A DNA stretch of 64,000 nucleotides. Source: Chloroflexota bacterium (lineage in GTDB: Bacteria; Chloroflexota; Anaerolineae; Anaerolineales; Villigracilaceae). The stretch covers positions 1,002,902 to 1,066,901 of the forward strand of contig JABFGC010000002.1 of NCBI GenBank assembly GCA_013112685.1. The letters run 5' to 3'. The notes under the pieces were generated by a model. It worked only from the letters and a program-made list of their open reading frames with translations. It did no database searches and was not told the origin of the DNA. This document shows positions 33,749 to 43,510 of the stretch, piece by piece (position 1 is the stretch's first letter; the number at the start of each line of letters is the position of its first letter). A program made the translations under genes and the position numbers.

Positions 33749-34726
33749 TTAAGTTCTCGCAGTAAGGGACTGTATTGTTCTTGCGCCGAAGAAGGCGATG
33801 CCGCCTGAAACCAACACAGAGATTAATAACACAAAATGAGAACCTGCGGCAACTGCCAATGCCGTGGCGTATGGGTAATTGAATGCCACCAAAACGGATG
33901 TCCACCCAATTTCGTGCGTGCCGATGTTCGCGAAGCCCTGCAAAGGGAGCAGGGTGAGAGGGATCATCACAATGGAGATGATGACGATATGATAAAGAGG
34001 GATGGATAACCCCATGCTCTGCGTTGCGGAGTAGAAATTCAAGTAGACGCACGCCCAAATACCCGCGGTCAGGACGGCGGTTTTCAAATGCGCGCCGTTC
34101 GCTTGGATCTCCTGCAGCCCGGCGAGGAATCTATCCCAGGTTGTCACGAGGCGCGTAAGCAGGTTTCTCTTTTCGGCGGATGGTTTCTTGTCTGAAATTT
34201 TTGGGGGCTTGCGAAATCGCAGGAATGTAAAAACGGCGACGGCTCCAAGCAAGACCACCAGGCAAAATACTACCGAAGATTGATAGATCCATACCGGCAT
34301 TTCGCTTTCGGCGAAGGGCAGGATAAAAGCCAGAAAGGACGCCACAATGACAAAGTCATAGAGACGCGCGGCAAGCAAGGTTGCCGATCCCTCCGCTATG
34401 GAAATTCCCAGCCGGTCTTTGACGATGAAGATGTAGGAAACGTCGCCGGTCTTGGCGGGCATAAGGTACATAAGGATGTTGTGCAGGGCGGAAACAGGCA
34501 CGAGGTCGAGCCAGCGCGTGGGGCGGGAATAAATCAAATTCTTGAAGCGCAAAGCCCGCAGCGTGATATTCACAAGATAAGCAGACAGCGCCATCCCCAG
34601 CCAGCCCCAGTGGATTTCCGCGTAAGCGGTTTTGAGCGTGTTCCAATCCAGGTTGAAAAGCAGGTAGCCCAGGAGGGCAACCGAAAGGATCCCGCTGATG
34701 ATGTAAATGGAGGCATTGTTCTTCAT
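33749..34726 (-). CDS. Lysylphosphatidylglycerol synthase-type flippase-like membrane protein (AglD/UPF0104)
   Basis: 325 residues from the ATG at 34726, which overlaps the sulfotransferase stop by ATGA. About eight membrane helices and the family's motifs NITLRALRFKNLIYSRPTRW, LMYLMPAKTGDVSYIFIVKD and HEIGWTSVLVAFNYP. Members flip or move lipid-linked groups across the membrane, as in LPG flippases and archaeal AglD. Here it most likely serves export of a lipid-linked surface glycan. Confidence 0.8.
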   Translation of the reverse strand: MKNNASIYIISGILSVALLGYLLFNLDWNTLKTAYAEIHWGWLGMALSAYLVNITLRALRFKNLIYSRPTRWLDLVPVSALHNILMYLMPAKTGDVSYIFIVKDRLGISIAEGSATLLAARLYDFVIVASFLAFILPFAESEMPVWIYQSSVVFCLVVLLGAVAVFTFLRFRKPPKISDKKPSAEKRNLLTRLVTTWDRFLAGLQEIQANGAHLKTAVLTAGIWACVYLNFYSATQSMGLSIPLYHIVIISIVMIPLTLLPLQGFANIGTHEIGWTSVLVAFNYPYATALAVAAGSHFVLLISVLVSGGIAFFGARTIQSLTART

Positions 34727-35538
34727 GACGCTTGTCGGAGTTTGTCCTGCCATTCTGCCTCGCTTCCGTAACCATAAAATCCCATTTGCCTTCCGCAAAG
34801 CGCGTGGAGTTGCGCGGCTTGGTTTGGCGTCCAATCCCGCCATTCCGGGAAGAAGGTCGGCTTTGAGGTGTTGGCTGGTTCACGGAAGCGTTCGCGGACA
34901 TTTGCGGCGCGCGGCAAGCCGATGAAATCCGTCATGGCGGCAAAAGTTTCTTCGGGACTGCCCTCAAACAGGTCCTCGAATCGGACGCGCATGTAGGGCG
35001 TGCCCGATCCATTCAGTTTTGCCATCACGCGGTTCTTGAAATCCCACACCCAGCAGTATTTTTGGAAGCGCGTAAACCCAAAGATTTGACTGAGCGGAAG
35101 TTCGCCTATGATAAATGGATTTGGCTGCCAAAACGGGACGAGGTAATTTCCGATAAAACTCGTGCCTTTCTGCCGCGAAAAATTCAACTGGGAGGTGACG
35201 TAATCGCGCGGGTCGCGTACGATGTGCAGGACTTTCAGGTTCGGATACAGCTCCGGGGTAAGCGAGGCAATCCCATACAGGAAATTATTTGCATCAATGT
35301 GAAACGGCTTTTCGCAGGATTCAGTCTCATTTCCCTTGAGAATTTTCCAGGCGGCTTTGAGTCCGCTTATTGGAAACAGATGCGAAAAATGAAGGTTGGT
35401 AAGTATCTGGATTGGACGGGAGTTGCCGCGTTCGTGATGGGAAGAAACGATGGAGTACAGGTCCGCGAAGAGGCGGGAGAGGAAGATCGTTCCTGTGCGC
35501 CCCGTCGAAATGATCAAGATTGGCTGGGTGTCCTTCAT
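34723..35538 (-). CDS. Sulfotransferase-family protein
   Basis: 271 residues. The PAPS-binding 5'-phosphosulfate loop is seen at ILIISTGRTGTIFLSRLF, and the 3'-phosphate site at HIVRDPRDYVTSQLNFSR. These features match carbohydrate sulfotransferases that move sulfate from PAPS to a sugar or lipid. Its stop and start overlap the flanking genes by 4 bp each, so it is co-translated with a GT2 enzyme and a flippase-like protein, indicating sulfated surface glycan or lipid synthesis. Confidence 0.83.
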   Translation of the reverse strand: MKDTQPILIISTGRTGTIFLSRLFADLYSIVSSHHERGNSRPIQILTNLHFSHLFPISGLKAAWKILKGNETESCEKPFHIDANNFLYGIASLTPELYPNLKVLHIVRDPRDYVTSQLNFSRQKGTSFIGNYLVPFWQPNPFIIGELPLSQIFGFTRFQKYCWVWDFKNRVMAKLNGSGTPYMRVRFEDLFEGSPEETFAAMTDFIGLPRAANVRERFREPANTSKPTFFPEWRDWTPNQAAQLHALCGRQMGFYGYGSEAEWQDKLRQAS

Positions 35539-36458
35539 TCGTCTTCGCTTGCAAGGGGGGCGGTGGATTCGCTTCGGTCAAAGCGCAGTTGTGCAATTTG
35601 TTCAGACACCAGCCCCACCAGAAAGGTCAGCACTGCCGTGGAAATGAGAAGGGCGGATGTCTGTCCGTAAGGGGCTTGGATAAAAAAGATTCGGAACATG
35701 CCATAGCCTGCGCCCAGTAAAAAGATGAACAGACTCAGGGGGGCAAAGACCTTGAGCGGCGCGTAAAATACGGCGATCTTCAAAATGATCATCAAAAAGC
35801 GCATCCCATCCTGGAGCGGCTTGATCTTGCTCTTCGAGTTTTTGTTGCGCCTTGCAAAGCGAATCGACTCATATCCCAGGCTGTACCCGGCGCGCACAAC
35901 CGAGAGCGTAATGGTGGAGGGATATGAGAACTTGTTGGGAAAAAGGTAGAGGAACTGCCGCGCAATGTGGGCTTTGACGGCGCGGAAGCCGGAGGTCAGG
36001 TCTTCGATCTTCCGCCCCGAAACGTAAGTCGCCAGTGAATTGAAGACCAGGTTTGCCAGGTCGCGGTGGGCGGCGGTATCCGAAGCGCGGTTGCGGCTCC
36101 CGACCACCATGTCAAAAGGGCCGATGCGGTTGACCAGAGCGGGGATATCCTCCGGGTTGTGCTGACCGTCCGCATCCATCGTGACCAAAACCGCGCCTCG
36201 CGCATGACGGATGCCCGTTTTCACAGCCGCGCCGTTCCCAATGTTGTAGGGGTGCTGGATGACCCGCGCTCCCGCCTTTCTCGCATTTTCGGCTGTTTCG
36301 TCTTTTGAACCGTCGTCAACGACAATTATCTCGTGATGCTCATCCAGTTTGTGTACAACTTCCCGGATTTTCGAGACGATGCCCCCAATCCCATTCGCCT
36401 CGTTGAGGGCTGGGATAATGACCGAAATTCGCGGCTCTTGTTTCCTGCTGTCCGTCAT
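35535..36458 (-). CDS. GT2 glycosyltransferase, polyprenyl-phosphate sugar synthase type
   Basis: 307 residues from the ATG at 36458, with GGAG seven bases ahead. Longer readings would add an unconserved basic tail. The GT-A domain has ISVIIPALNEANGIGGIV, VDDGSKDETAENA and the DXD region VTMDADGQHNPEDI. The GNGAAVKTGIRHA motif is typical of dolichol/undecaprenyl-phosphate-mannose or -glucose synthases. Two C-terminal membrane helices (about 230-290) suggest the membrane-anchored class. It likely makes the lipid-sugar donor used by GT-C enzymes such as those at 7-11 kb or the protein encoded next door. Confidence 0.87.
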   Translation of the reverse strand: MTDSRKQEPRISVIIPALNEANGIGGIVSKIREVVHKLDEHHEIIVVDDGSKDETAENARKAGARVIQHPYNIGNGAAVKTGIRHARGAVLVTMDADGQHNPEDIPALVNRIGPFDMVVGSRNRASDTAAHRDLANLVFNSLATYVSGRKIEDLTSGFRAVKAHIARQFLYLFPNKFSYPSTITLSVVRAGYSLGYESIRFARRNKNSKSKIKPLQDGMRFLMIILKIAVFYAPLKVFAPLSLFIFLLGAGYGMFRIFFIQAPYGQTSALLISTAVLTFLVGLVSEQIAQLRFDRSESTAPLASEDE

Positions 36459-36565
36459 GTACTGCTCCATATATTCATACAAAATGCGCGAGGATGATAA
36501 TCTAAACATGTATAATTGGCTAGTACGGCGATCATATTCGGTTATATCGAATTCCCGGAATTCCC

Positions 36566-38530
36566 ATGACAAAATATCGAACCCCTTTTTATGTTGCAAC
36601 GATCCTCCTCTGGCTTTTTTCCGCTTTGTACCCCTGGCAAAACTGGCTTGCCGGACTGGATGCTCTTCGATTCGTGATCGGCGTGTTGGTCTACCTGACG
36701 CCGGGGTCATTGACCTTCCTGCTTCTCGGCGGGACGAATGAGATTACTTTCAAATCCATCCTCGGCGGGTTTGCGATCTCCATTGTTGCCACTGGCTTGT
36801 TGGGCGTCGCTGCACGGTTCTTTCAGTTGAATTCCACCTTTATTCGCTGGGTCTTTTCGCTTTGGGGAACCGCCATTCTTGCTTTTTATTATTTCAGGCG
36901 CAGCGATGTTCGCCTTCAATTTCAAAAAATGGACTGGTGGGAGGCGGTTCTGCTTGTGATCCCCGTTGGGATGACGCTCTATTTTGCGGGCATCGCCAAC
37001 CCGCCCTTGATCCACGACGACGCCTTCACGTACAACGCCCTGCTCTACTATTTTCAACATGCGCCGTCGCTCACGTTCGACTTCCCCGATGCGCTCAACC
37101 GCCTTGAAATTCCGCGTTTTTGGATCGCCTACTGGCCCCTTGTAGAGGCGATGATTTCGACATTCAGCGGCGTGGACGGTTTGTTCATCACAGGCTCGCT
37201 TCTTCCCCCGCTCCTGGTTTGTTTCTCCTTTATGGGCGTTTTCACCCTCGCGCGGACTCTGGGTCTCTCCCGCCTGTTGGCGGGCGCCGCGGTGCTTGCT
37301 CAGGGCTTCAGCCTTATGCGCCTGACCAGGCAAAACCAGCCTGGCAACCTGTTCTTCCAGCGCCTGACCGAAGATAAGGTTGTCGCCGCATTTGTCTTGT
37401 CATTGATATTGCTCGTTCTTGTGGTCGAATATTTCGAGAATCCGACCCATCGAAAATTGCTTCTCATTTGGCTTGCCGCCTGGGCGATGGTGTTCACCCA
37501 TCCGGTCCAGTTTGGAATGGCGTGCATGATCGCAGGCGTTTACGGCTTGCCTTCCTTATCGAAAAAAGAACTGCGCTTTCGATACGTTTTGTTGATCGGT
37601 GTGCTGGCGTCGGTAGTAATCGTCCCGTATTTGTTCCGGTTTGGGGGCGGAGAGTACTCCCAGTCGCTGAGTTTCTCCCTTGAAGACGTTGCGGCAAACG
37701 ACGAGTTCGCCCGTTTCGGCGTGCGCCGCGTGGACATTATCGAAGGGACGCAGTTTTATGGAATCTCCCGCTACCTGACGGTTGGCTTGCCTTACGAGAT
37801 AAGCCTCGTCAGCGCATTGTTGAGTTTGTTTTTCTTTTGGCGGAATACGACAGCCCGTTATATCCTCTCCTCATTCCTCGTGCTGGGCGTGGCGATGTTC
37901 CCCTATACAGGCTGGATCGTCGGCATGTTTACCACGCCGTTTCAGTTGTGGCGCCTGACCTGGTTAACTCCTTTCGGGATCGCGTTTGCCTTCCTATTAT
38001 GGTTCGGATTTGAAATGGCGCAAAAGATCAAACTCCCGGAAAGTTTGCGCCGCGGTCTCTCTCCGGCATATCACGGATTTTCCTATATCGCCTTCGTTGT
38101 CATGGTGATTTACATCAGCAGGTGGTCGCTGGGTAATGTGGAAAAAAGCAACACCGACGTTGACTCGTTCTATGCCAATTACGTTCGCGTGGCGCAGCGA
38201 ATGAATGCGCTCGACGTGGAAGGCGCCCCTGTTATTTTGGGAGGACCCGATGAGACGACGAATTCCGTCATTCCCAGCCTTACGCTGAAGTACGAACCCA
38301 TGGTCTTTCGCGTGGGGATTGACAGCGAAAAGACGAGACTGTGGCGTTTGCTGGTTGACGACGAAACCCCGCCCGAGGTGCGCTTTGACGGTCTCAGGCA
38401 AAATGATGTCGAATATCTATTTCTCAAGGGCGAACCGGAATGGGTCGTCGCTCTTATGGACTTGTATCCCGAAAATGTAACCTTCCTTTTCAGGGACGAG
38501 CGCTTTAGTTTGTACAAGATAACGTATTGA
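36566..38530 (+). CDS. Large polytopic membrane protein, possible GT-C glycosyltransferase
   Basis: 654 residues with about twelve membrane helices and a C-terminal soluble part (about 540-654). The loop PPLIHDDAFTYNALLYYF carries the acidic pair typical of GT-C catalytic loops, and the C-terminal part has the usual beta-alpha pattern (LDVEGAPVILGGPDETTNSV). No family can be named with confidence. Divergently transcribed from the GT2/sulfotransferase run, so it may share their promoter region and pathway. Confidence 0.7.
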   Translation: MTKYRTPFYVATILLWLFSALYPWQNWLAGLDALRFVIGVLVYLTPGSLTFLLLGGTNEITFKSILGGFAISIVATGLLGVAARFFQLNSTFIRWVFSLWGTAILAFYYFRRSDVRLQFQKMDWWEAVLLVIPVGMTLYFAGIANPPLIHDDAFTYNALLYYFQHAPSLTFDFPDALNRLEIPRFWIAYWPLVEAMISTFSGVDGLFITGSLLPPLLVCFSFMGVFTLARTLGLSRLLAGAAVLAQGFSLMRLTRQNQPGNLFFQRLTEDKVVAAFVLSLILLVLVVEYFENPTHRKLLLIWLAAWAMVFTHPVQFGMACMIAGVYGLPSLSKKELRFRYVLLIGVLASVVIVPYLFRFGGGEYSQSLSFSLEDVAANDEFARFGVRRVDIIEGTQFYGISRYLTVGLPYEISLVSALLSLFFFWRNTTARYILSSFLVLGVAMFPYTGWIVGMFTTPFQLWRLTWLTPFGIAFAFLLWFGFEMAQKIKLPESLRRGLSPAYHGFSYIAFVVMVIYISRWSLGNVEKSNTDVDSFYANYVRVAQRMNALDVEGAPVILGGPDETTNSVIPSLTLKYEPMVFRVGIDSEKTRLWRLLVDDETPPEVRFDGLRQNDVEYLFLKGEPEWVVALMDLYPENVTFLFRDERFSLYKITY

Positions 38531-38577
38531 TCTTGCTGGCAGGAACATCCCGCCAAGGTTGGGAAGCCTCACCTTCC

Positions 38578-38604
38578 AAAAGCCGTCCAATTTGGGCGGC
38601 TTTT
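38578..38604 (+). terminator. Intrinsic terminator
   Basis: AAAAGCCGTCC (38578-38588) pairs with GGGCGGCTTTT (38594-38604) with one G-T pair, followed by CCTTTT. It separates the glycan region from the aminotransferase island. Confidence 0.75.
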
Positions 38605-38681
38605 CCTTTTCCCTCCCTTGACGATTAAAAAGCCCTAAGGTATATTCCCTGTGTCACTTTCGGAAGAGATGCCAAAAAACC

Positions 38682-39188
38682 ATGTATGAATTCGACAAAA
38701 CAGATATAAAAATCGTCAATTTGCTTCTGGAAGACGGGCGGATGTCTGCCTCCAAGATTTCGCGCCGTATGGGGGATATTTCCGAACGCGCCGTGCGGTA
38801 TCGCATCGAGCGGATGATCGAAGAAGGGGTGATACAGATCAGCGCCGTGGTCAGCCCGGAGGCGTTGGGCTTCAACATCAAAGCCGATGTCTGGCTGGAA
38901 GTGGAAGCCGACACGGTGTTGGATGTCGCCAAGAAGATGGCATCCTTCGAAAACGTGACGTACGTAGCCTGCGGCATCGGACAGAATGACATCAGCATCC
39001 AGGTGGTTGCGCGGGATACTTCGGAGATATATCATTTCGTCACCGAAGTCGTCCGTAAGGTTCCAGGGGTGAGGAAGACCACAACCTCCATCGTGCCGAT
39101 CATTCTCAAAGATGTTTACCAGTGGAGAGTGCCTGAGCGAATATCGAAAGAACTGTCAGAGAACGAATCCATAACCGCGCCAAAATAA
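38682..39188 (+). CDS. Lrp/AsnC-family transcriptional regulator
   Basis: 168 residues. N-terminal winged helix (DKTDIKIVNLLLEDGRMSAS, ISERAVRYRIERMIEEGVI) and a C-terminal RAM ligand-binding domain (VWLEVEADTVLDVAKKM, YVACGIGQNDISIQVVARD, VRKVPGVRKTTTSIVPI). Lrp/AsnC proteins sense amino acids or related amines. It lies 18 bp ahead of the first aminotransferase gene and is the likely regulator of the downstream run. A second member lies at 49332. Confidence 0.9.
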   Translation: MYEFDKTDIKIVNLLLEDGRMSASKISRRMGDISERAVRYRIERMIEEGVIQISAVVSPEALGFNIKADVWLEVEADTVLDVAKKMASFENVTYVACGIGQNDISIQVVARDTSEIYHFVTEVVRKVPGVRKTTTSIVPIILKDVYQWRVPERISKELSENESITAPK

Positions 39189-39206
39189 CTTTTATAAGGA
39201 GCAACC

Positions 39207-40506
39207 ATGTTCGGTTCAAAGACGCAGGCGTTGCAGCAGCGTGCGCAAAAGGTCGCGCCGCTGGGTGTGAACTCCAATTTTCGTTTCTGGGGAGACGGCA
39301 TTACTCCCTATGTGGAAAAAGCCAAGGGCGGCTACCTGTGGGATGTAGATGGAAACAAATACATTGACTATCGCATGGCGTTCGGTCCCATTATTTTGGG
39401 TCACGCCTACGATGAAGTGGATCAAAAAGTAATCGAAGAAATTCAAAAGGGGATTTTGTTCGCCATGACGGGCGAACTCGAAATCCAAGTGGCGGAAATG
39501 ATCATCGAGATGTGTCCCGCCGTCGAGATGGTGCGGCTCGCGTGTTCAGGCACCGAAGCGACCATGCACGCCATCCGCGTGGCGCGCGCGTACACCGGGC
39601 GCGACATCATCCTCAAGTTCTGAAGGCAACTATCACGGTTTCCATGACCACACGCTCTGGTCAACATACGCTCCTGCCGAGGCGTATGGCAACCGCCGCA
39701 GCCCAATCCCCGTGCCTGCTTCGTCGGGTATTCCCAAGACGATGCGCGAATTCATCATTACGCCGCCCTTCAACGACTTTGAAGGCTTCGAGCGTGTGAT
39801 GCGTTCTTATGGGGAACAGATCGCCGCAGTCATTTCGGAGCCGTGCCAGGGCAACTGCGCCGCAATCAACCCGCAGGATGGTTTCCTGCAACTCATCCGC
39901 AAAAAGACCGAGGAATACGGCTGTGTCTTTATTCTGGATGAAGTGAAGACGGGTTTCCGCATTGCGAACGGCGGCGCACAGGAATATTACCGCCTCAAAC
40001 CGGACCTCGTAACGTATGCCAAAGCCCTGGGCAACGGCTACCCGATAGCGGCGTTCGGCGGGAAGCGCGAGATCATGTCCATCATTGGTCACGGCGTCGC
40101 GCAAGGCGGGACGTACACCAACAACAAGCCCGGCGTGGCGGGAGCGTATGCCACCTTGAGCCTGCTCAAATCCAAACCCATCCTCAAGACCATCGAACAG
40201 CGCGGACAGCGCCTGATGGACGGCTTGAAGGAAATCTTCGAAGAGAACGATATTCCCGCTGTGTTCACCGGTTACCCGGCAATGTTCTCCTTCTCGCTCG
40301 GCGTCGAGTCGGTGACCTGCCAACGCGACTGGCAGGAGAGCGACCGCGGCTTGTACCTCAAACTGGTGGAAAAAGCCATCGAAAAGGGCGTGATGCCTGA
40401 CCACGACGCACGCGAACCCTGGTTCCTTTGCTATTCCCACAGCGACGCAGATATTGCCGAGACGCTGAATGTGTATGCGGAGATCGTGAAGGAAGTTAAG
40501 AGATAG
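39207..40506 (+). CDS. Class III aminotransferase, glutamate-1-semialdehyde aminomutase-like, frameshifted in this sequence
   Basis: The frame from 39207 stops with TGA at 39621 after GRDIILKF. Removing one base near 39617-39622 restores KFEGNYHGFHDH, the conserved class III step, and reading continues to 40506. Repaired length about 432 residues. PLP site: DEVKTGFRIANGG and the Schiff-base Lys in LVTYAKALGNGYPIAAF. The N-terminal half (GVNSNFRFWGDGITPYVEKAKG) looks like HemL-type aminomutases, but context argues for an omega-amino-acid role rather than haem synthesis. First enzyme after the Lrp regulator. Confidence 0.83.
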
Positions 40507-40512
40507 TCAAAG

Positions 40513-40557
40513 GTCAAAAGTCGAAGGTTAGTTGACTTGTGACCTTCGGCTTTTGAC
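40513..40557. repeat. Intergenic palindrome of GTCAAA-type words
   Basis: GTCAAAAGTCGAAGGT at 40513-40528 and ACCTTCGGCTTTTGAC at 40542-40557 are inverted with one mismatch. One of a family of similar elements between the genes of this island. Confidence 0.65.
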
Positions 40558-40569
40558 GTGAGGAAAACC

Positions 40570-41895
40570 ATGTCAAAACTTTCCACACAAGAAATCGTCA
40601 ACCTCAGCAAGGAATATACCTTTTTCTCCTGGTCTGTGCAGGGGCAGGTCAATCCCATCCCTGTTGAAAAAGCGGAAGGCATTTATTTTTGGGATACAGA
40701 TGGGAAGCGCTACATTGATTTCTCGTCCCAACTCATGAACACCAATATCGGACACCAACATCCGAAGGTGGTCAAAGCCATTCAAGACCAGGCGGCGAAA
40801 CTTTGTTTTGTTCATCCGGGAAATACAACCGATGTCCGCGCAAAACTTGGCAAAAGACTCGCTGAAGTGACTCCGGGCAACTTGAAAAAAACCTTCTTTG
40901 CCCTCGGCGGCGCGGAAGCGAACGAGAACGCCATCAAGATCGCCCGTTTCTATACGGGACGTCATAAAATTCTGGCACAGTACCGTTCTTATCACGGAGC
41001 CACTCACGGTTCGATTGCCCTCACCGGCGATTACCGCCGCCTTGCCGTGGAACCAACCATGCCGGGCGGGGTCCACTTTCTCAACCCGCATTGTTATCGT
41101 TGCCCGTTCGGACAGAAGAAAGAATCCTGCAAGCGCGAGTGCATCTTGCATTTGGAGGAAGTCATCCAATATGAAGGTCCCGACAAAATCGCGGCGATCA
41201 TCATGGAAGGGGTGGTCGGTTCGAATGGCATCATCGTCCCGCCGGATGATTACTGGCCCCGCGTCCGCGAGATATGCGACAAATACGGCATCCTGCTCAT
41301 TTCCGACGAGGTCATGAGCGGCTGGGGGCGAACGGGCGAATGGTTCGCTGTAGATAACTGGAATGTCGTCCCCGACATCATCACCACAGCCAAAGGCATC
41401 ACCAGCGGATACGCTCCGCTCGGCGCGGTCATCGTCTCGGATAAGATCGCCGAATTCTTCGAGGATAAATATCTCTACGCCGGTCTGACTTATAACGGAC
41501 ATGCCTTGTCTTGTGCGGCGGCGCTCGCCACGATTGATGTCTACGAAGAGGACAATCTGATCGAGAATGCAAAAAAATTGGGGAACTATCTGGGCGAATG
41601 CCTTGAAGATATCAAATCGCGACACCCTTCGGTGGGAGATGTGCGCTGCATTGGGCTGTTCTCTACCATTGAGTTGGTTGCCGACCGCGACACGAAGGAG
41701 ATCATGCCCACATCTATCATGGCGGAGGTGGGAAAGGTTCTGCGGCAAAACGGACTGTTCACTTTCATCATGGCGAACAACATGGGAAGCATGGTCTTCG
41801 TCGTGCCGCCGTTGTGTATCACGAAGGAACAGCTTGACGAAGGACTCGCTATTGTCGAAAAGGCATTGGAAGTGGCGGATAAGCAAGTGAAATAA
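40570..41895 (+). CDS. Class III aminotransferase, probable omega-amino acid:pyruvate type
   Basis: 441 residues from the ATG at 40570 behind GTGAGGAAAACC. An upstream GTG at 40558 is possible. PLP residues: GGAEANENAIKIARFYTGR, the DE pair in LLISDEVMSGWGRTGEW, and the Lys in IITTAKGITSGYAPLGAV. It carries an unusual Cys insertion (CYRCPFGQKKESCKREC, about residues 178-194) not needed for PLP chemistry, which could bind a metal. The following gene is a methylmalonate-semialdehyde-type dehydrogenase, a pairing known for beta-alanine breakdown (beta-alanine to malonate semialdehyde to acetyl-CoA). Substrate is inferred from that. Confidence 0.87.
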   Translation: MSKLSTQEIVNLSKEYTFFSWSVQGQVNPIPVEKAEGIYFWDTDGKRYIDFSSQLMNTNIGHQHPKVVKAIQDQAAKLCFVHPGNTTDVRAKLGKRLAEVTPGNLKKTFFALGGAEANENAIKIARFYTGRHKILAQYRSYHGATHGSIALTGDYRRLAVEPTMPGGVHFLNPHCYRCPFGQKKESCKRECILHLEEVIQYEGPDKIAAIIMEGVVGSNGIIVPPDDYWPRVREICDKYGILLISDEVMSGWGRTGEWFAVDNWNVVPDIITTAKGITSGYAPLGAVIVSDKIAEFFEDKYLYAGLTYNGHALSCAAALATIDVYEEDNLIENAKKLGNYLGECLEDIKSRHPSVGDVRCIGLFSTIELVADRDTKEIMPTSIMAEVGKVLRQNGLFTFIMANNMGSMVFVVPPLCITKEQLDEGLAIVEKALEVADKQVK

Positions 41896-41896
41896 A

Positions 41897-41950
41897 GGTC
41901 GGAGGTCAAAGGTTGAAAGTCTGTAGACTTTTGACCTTCGACCTTTGACC
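41897..41950. repeat. Long intergenic palindrome of GGTCAAA-type words
   Basis: Two 26-base arms (41897-41922 and 41925-41950) match as inverted repeats at 21 positions, with mismatches spaced so that GGTC/GTC triplets stay in step. It lies between two cotranscribed-looking genes and ends 16 bases before the next ATG. Confidence 0.65.
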
Positions 41951-41966
41951 ATTTTTGGAGAAACCA

Positions 41967-43434
41967 ATGGAAATTCTTAATTACATCAACGGCGAATGGG
42001 TTAAACCCAGCATCAAGGAATACGCGGATGTGATCAATCCTGCCACAGGACAAGTCATCGCAAAGACTCCGCTCAGCACAAAAGCGGATGTGGATACGGC
42101 GGCAAAGGCAGCGCGTGAAGCCTTCGACGGCTGGCGCAGGACGCCGGTCAACGACCGTGTGCAGTACCTGTTTTAAATTGCGGAATCTCATGCGCGAGAA
42201 CGGCGACGAGATCGCCAAACTCATCACGGATGAATGCGGCAAGACCTTTGAAGAAGCCAAAGCCGAAATGGTGCGCGCCTACGAAAATGTGGAAGTCGCC
42301 TGCGGGATGCCGCACATGGGCAAGGGTGAATTCGTGGAGGACATCGCCCCCGGCATTGACGAGATCATGATCCGCCAGCCGGTGGGGGTATGCGCCACGA
42401 TCTCGCCGTTCAACTTCCCTGGCATGATTCCGTTCTGGTACCTGCCCTACGCGCTGGCGGCGGGTAACACCTATATCGTCAAACCGTCCGAAAAAGTGCC
42501 GATGACGATGCAGTTCATTTTCAAACTCATCGAGCAGGTTGGCTTTCCGAAGGGCGTGGTCAACATGGTCAACGGGGCGAAGGAAGCGGTGGATGGCATT
42601 CTCGAACATCCTGCCATTCGCGCGATCACCTTCGTTGGTTCGACCAGCGTGGCGAAGTACATTTACGCGACTGCCGCTTCGTATGGCAAACGTGTGCAGG
42701 CGCAGGGCGGCGCGAAGAATCCCGTCATCATTCTGCCCGATGCGGATATGGAAATGGCGACGAAGATCGTCGCCGACTCAGCCTTCGGGTGTGCGGGTCA
42801 GCGCTGCCTGGCGGTTTCTCTCGCTGTGACCGTGGGCGAATCAAAGAACGAATTCGCCGAATTGATCTGCGATGCGGCTTCGTCGCGCGTGGTCGGTTAC
42901 GGCATGGACTCGGGCGTGCAGATGGGGCCGGTCATCAACCAAGCCAGCCGGCAGAGGATCGAGCAGTTGATCGGGCTTGGCGCGCAGGAAGGCGCGGGCG
43001 TCCCTGTGGATGGGCGCGGGACGAAGATCAAAGGCTACGAGGGCGGATTCTTCGTCAGACCGACGATTCTCTCCGAGGTCCAGCCGGGAAGCGAAATTGC
43101 GCGCACGGAAATCTTCGGACCCGTGCTGAGTCTCATGCACGTCAACACGATTGACGAAGCCATTCAACTGGTCAACAGCGGGCAGTATGGCAACCAGGCG
43201 AGTCTGTTCACCACCAGCGGCAATGCGGCGCGCAGATTCCGTTACGAGGCGGAGGCGGGAAATATCGGCATCAACATCGGGGTCGCCGCGCCGATGGCGT
43301 TCTTCCCCTTCAGCGGCTGGAAGGAAAGTTTCTTCGGCGACATGCACGGGCAGGGCATGGATGCGGTGGAGTTCTTCACGCAAAAGAAAGTGGTTGTGGA
43401 ACGCTGGCCGAAGGAGTGGACGAGGAAGTTTTGA
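41967..43434 (+). CDS. mmsA: Methylmalonate-semialdehyde dehydrogenase (CoA-acylating) type, frameshifted in this sequence
   Basis: Start ATG at 41967 after TTTTGGAGAAACC. The frame stops at 42176 in CTGTTTTAAATTG. Removing one T (42171-42174) restores [14 protein letters not shown] and reading continues to 43434. Repaired length about 488 residues. Landmarks: [12 protein letters not shown], the NAD site [13 protein letters not shown], the catalytic Cys280 in [10 protein letters not shown], and [20 protein letters not shown], which is diagnostic for the MmsA/IolA group. These enzymes convert malonate or methylmalonate semialdehyde plus CoA to acetyl- or propionyl-CoA. Lies between two aminotransferases. 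Confidence 0.9.
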
Positions 43435-43439
43435 AAGCA

Positions 43440-43481
43440 GGGGATCGGAGAATTAGAGAATTCTCCAATCCTCCAATCCTC
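43440..43481 (+). repeat. Intergenic palindrome, possible terminator
   Basis: GGGGATCGGAGAATTAGAG (43440-43458) and CTCCAATCCTCCAATCCTC (43463-43481) form an imperfect inverted repeat followed by TTTTTG, so it could end transcription. Same word style as its neighbours. Confidence 0.55.
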
Positions 43482-43510
43482 TTTTTGTTTCTTTTGTTAT
43501 GAGGAAAATC

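Noticed and set aside
39207..40506. Haem-synthesis glutamate-1-semialdehyde aminomutase (hemL)
   Set aside because: Sequence is HemL-like but no other haem genes are nearby and the neighbours are amine-catabolic.
40573..41967. 464-codon minus-strand frame opposite the aminotransferase
   Set aside because: No start signal or family; the plus-strand gene has all class III motifs.
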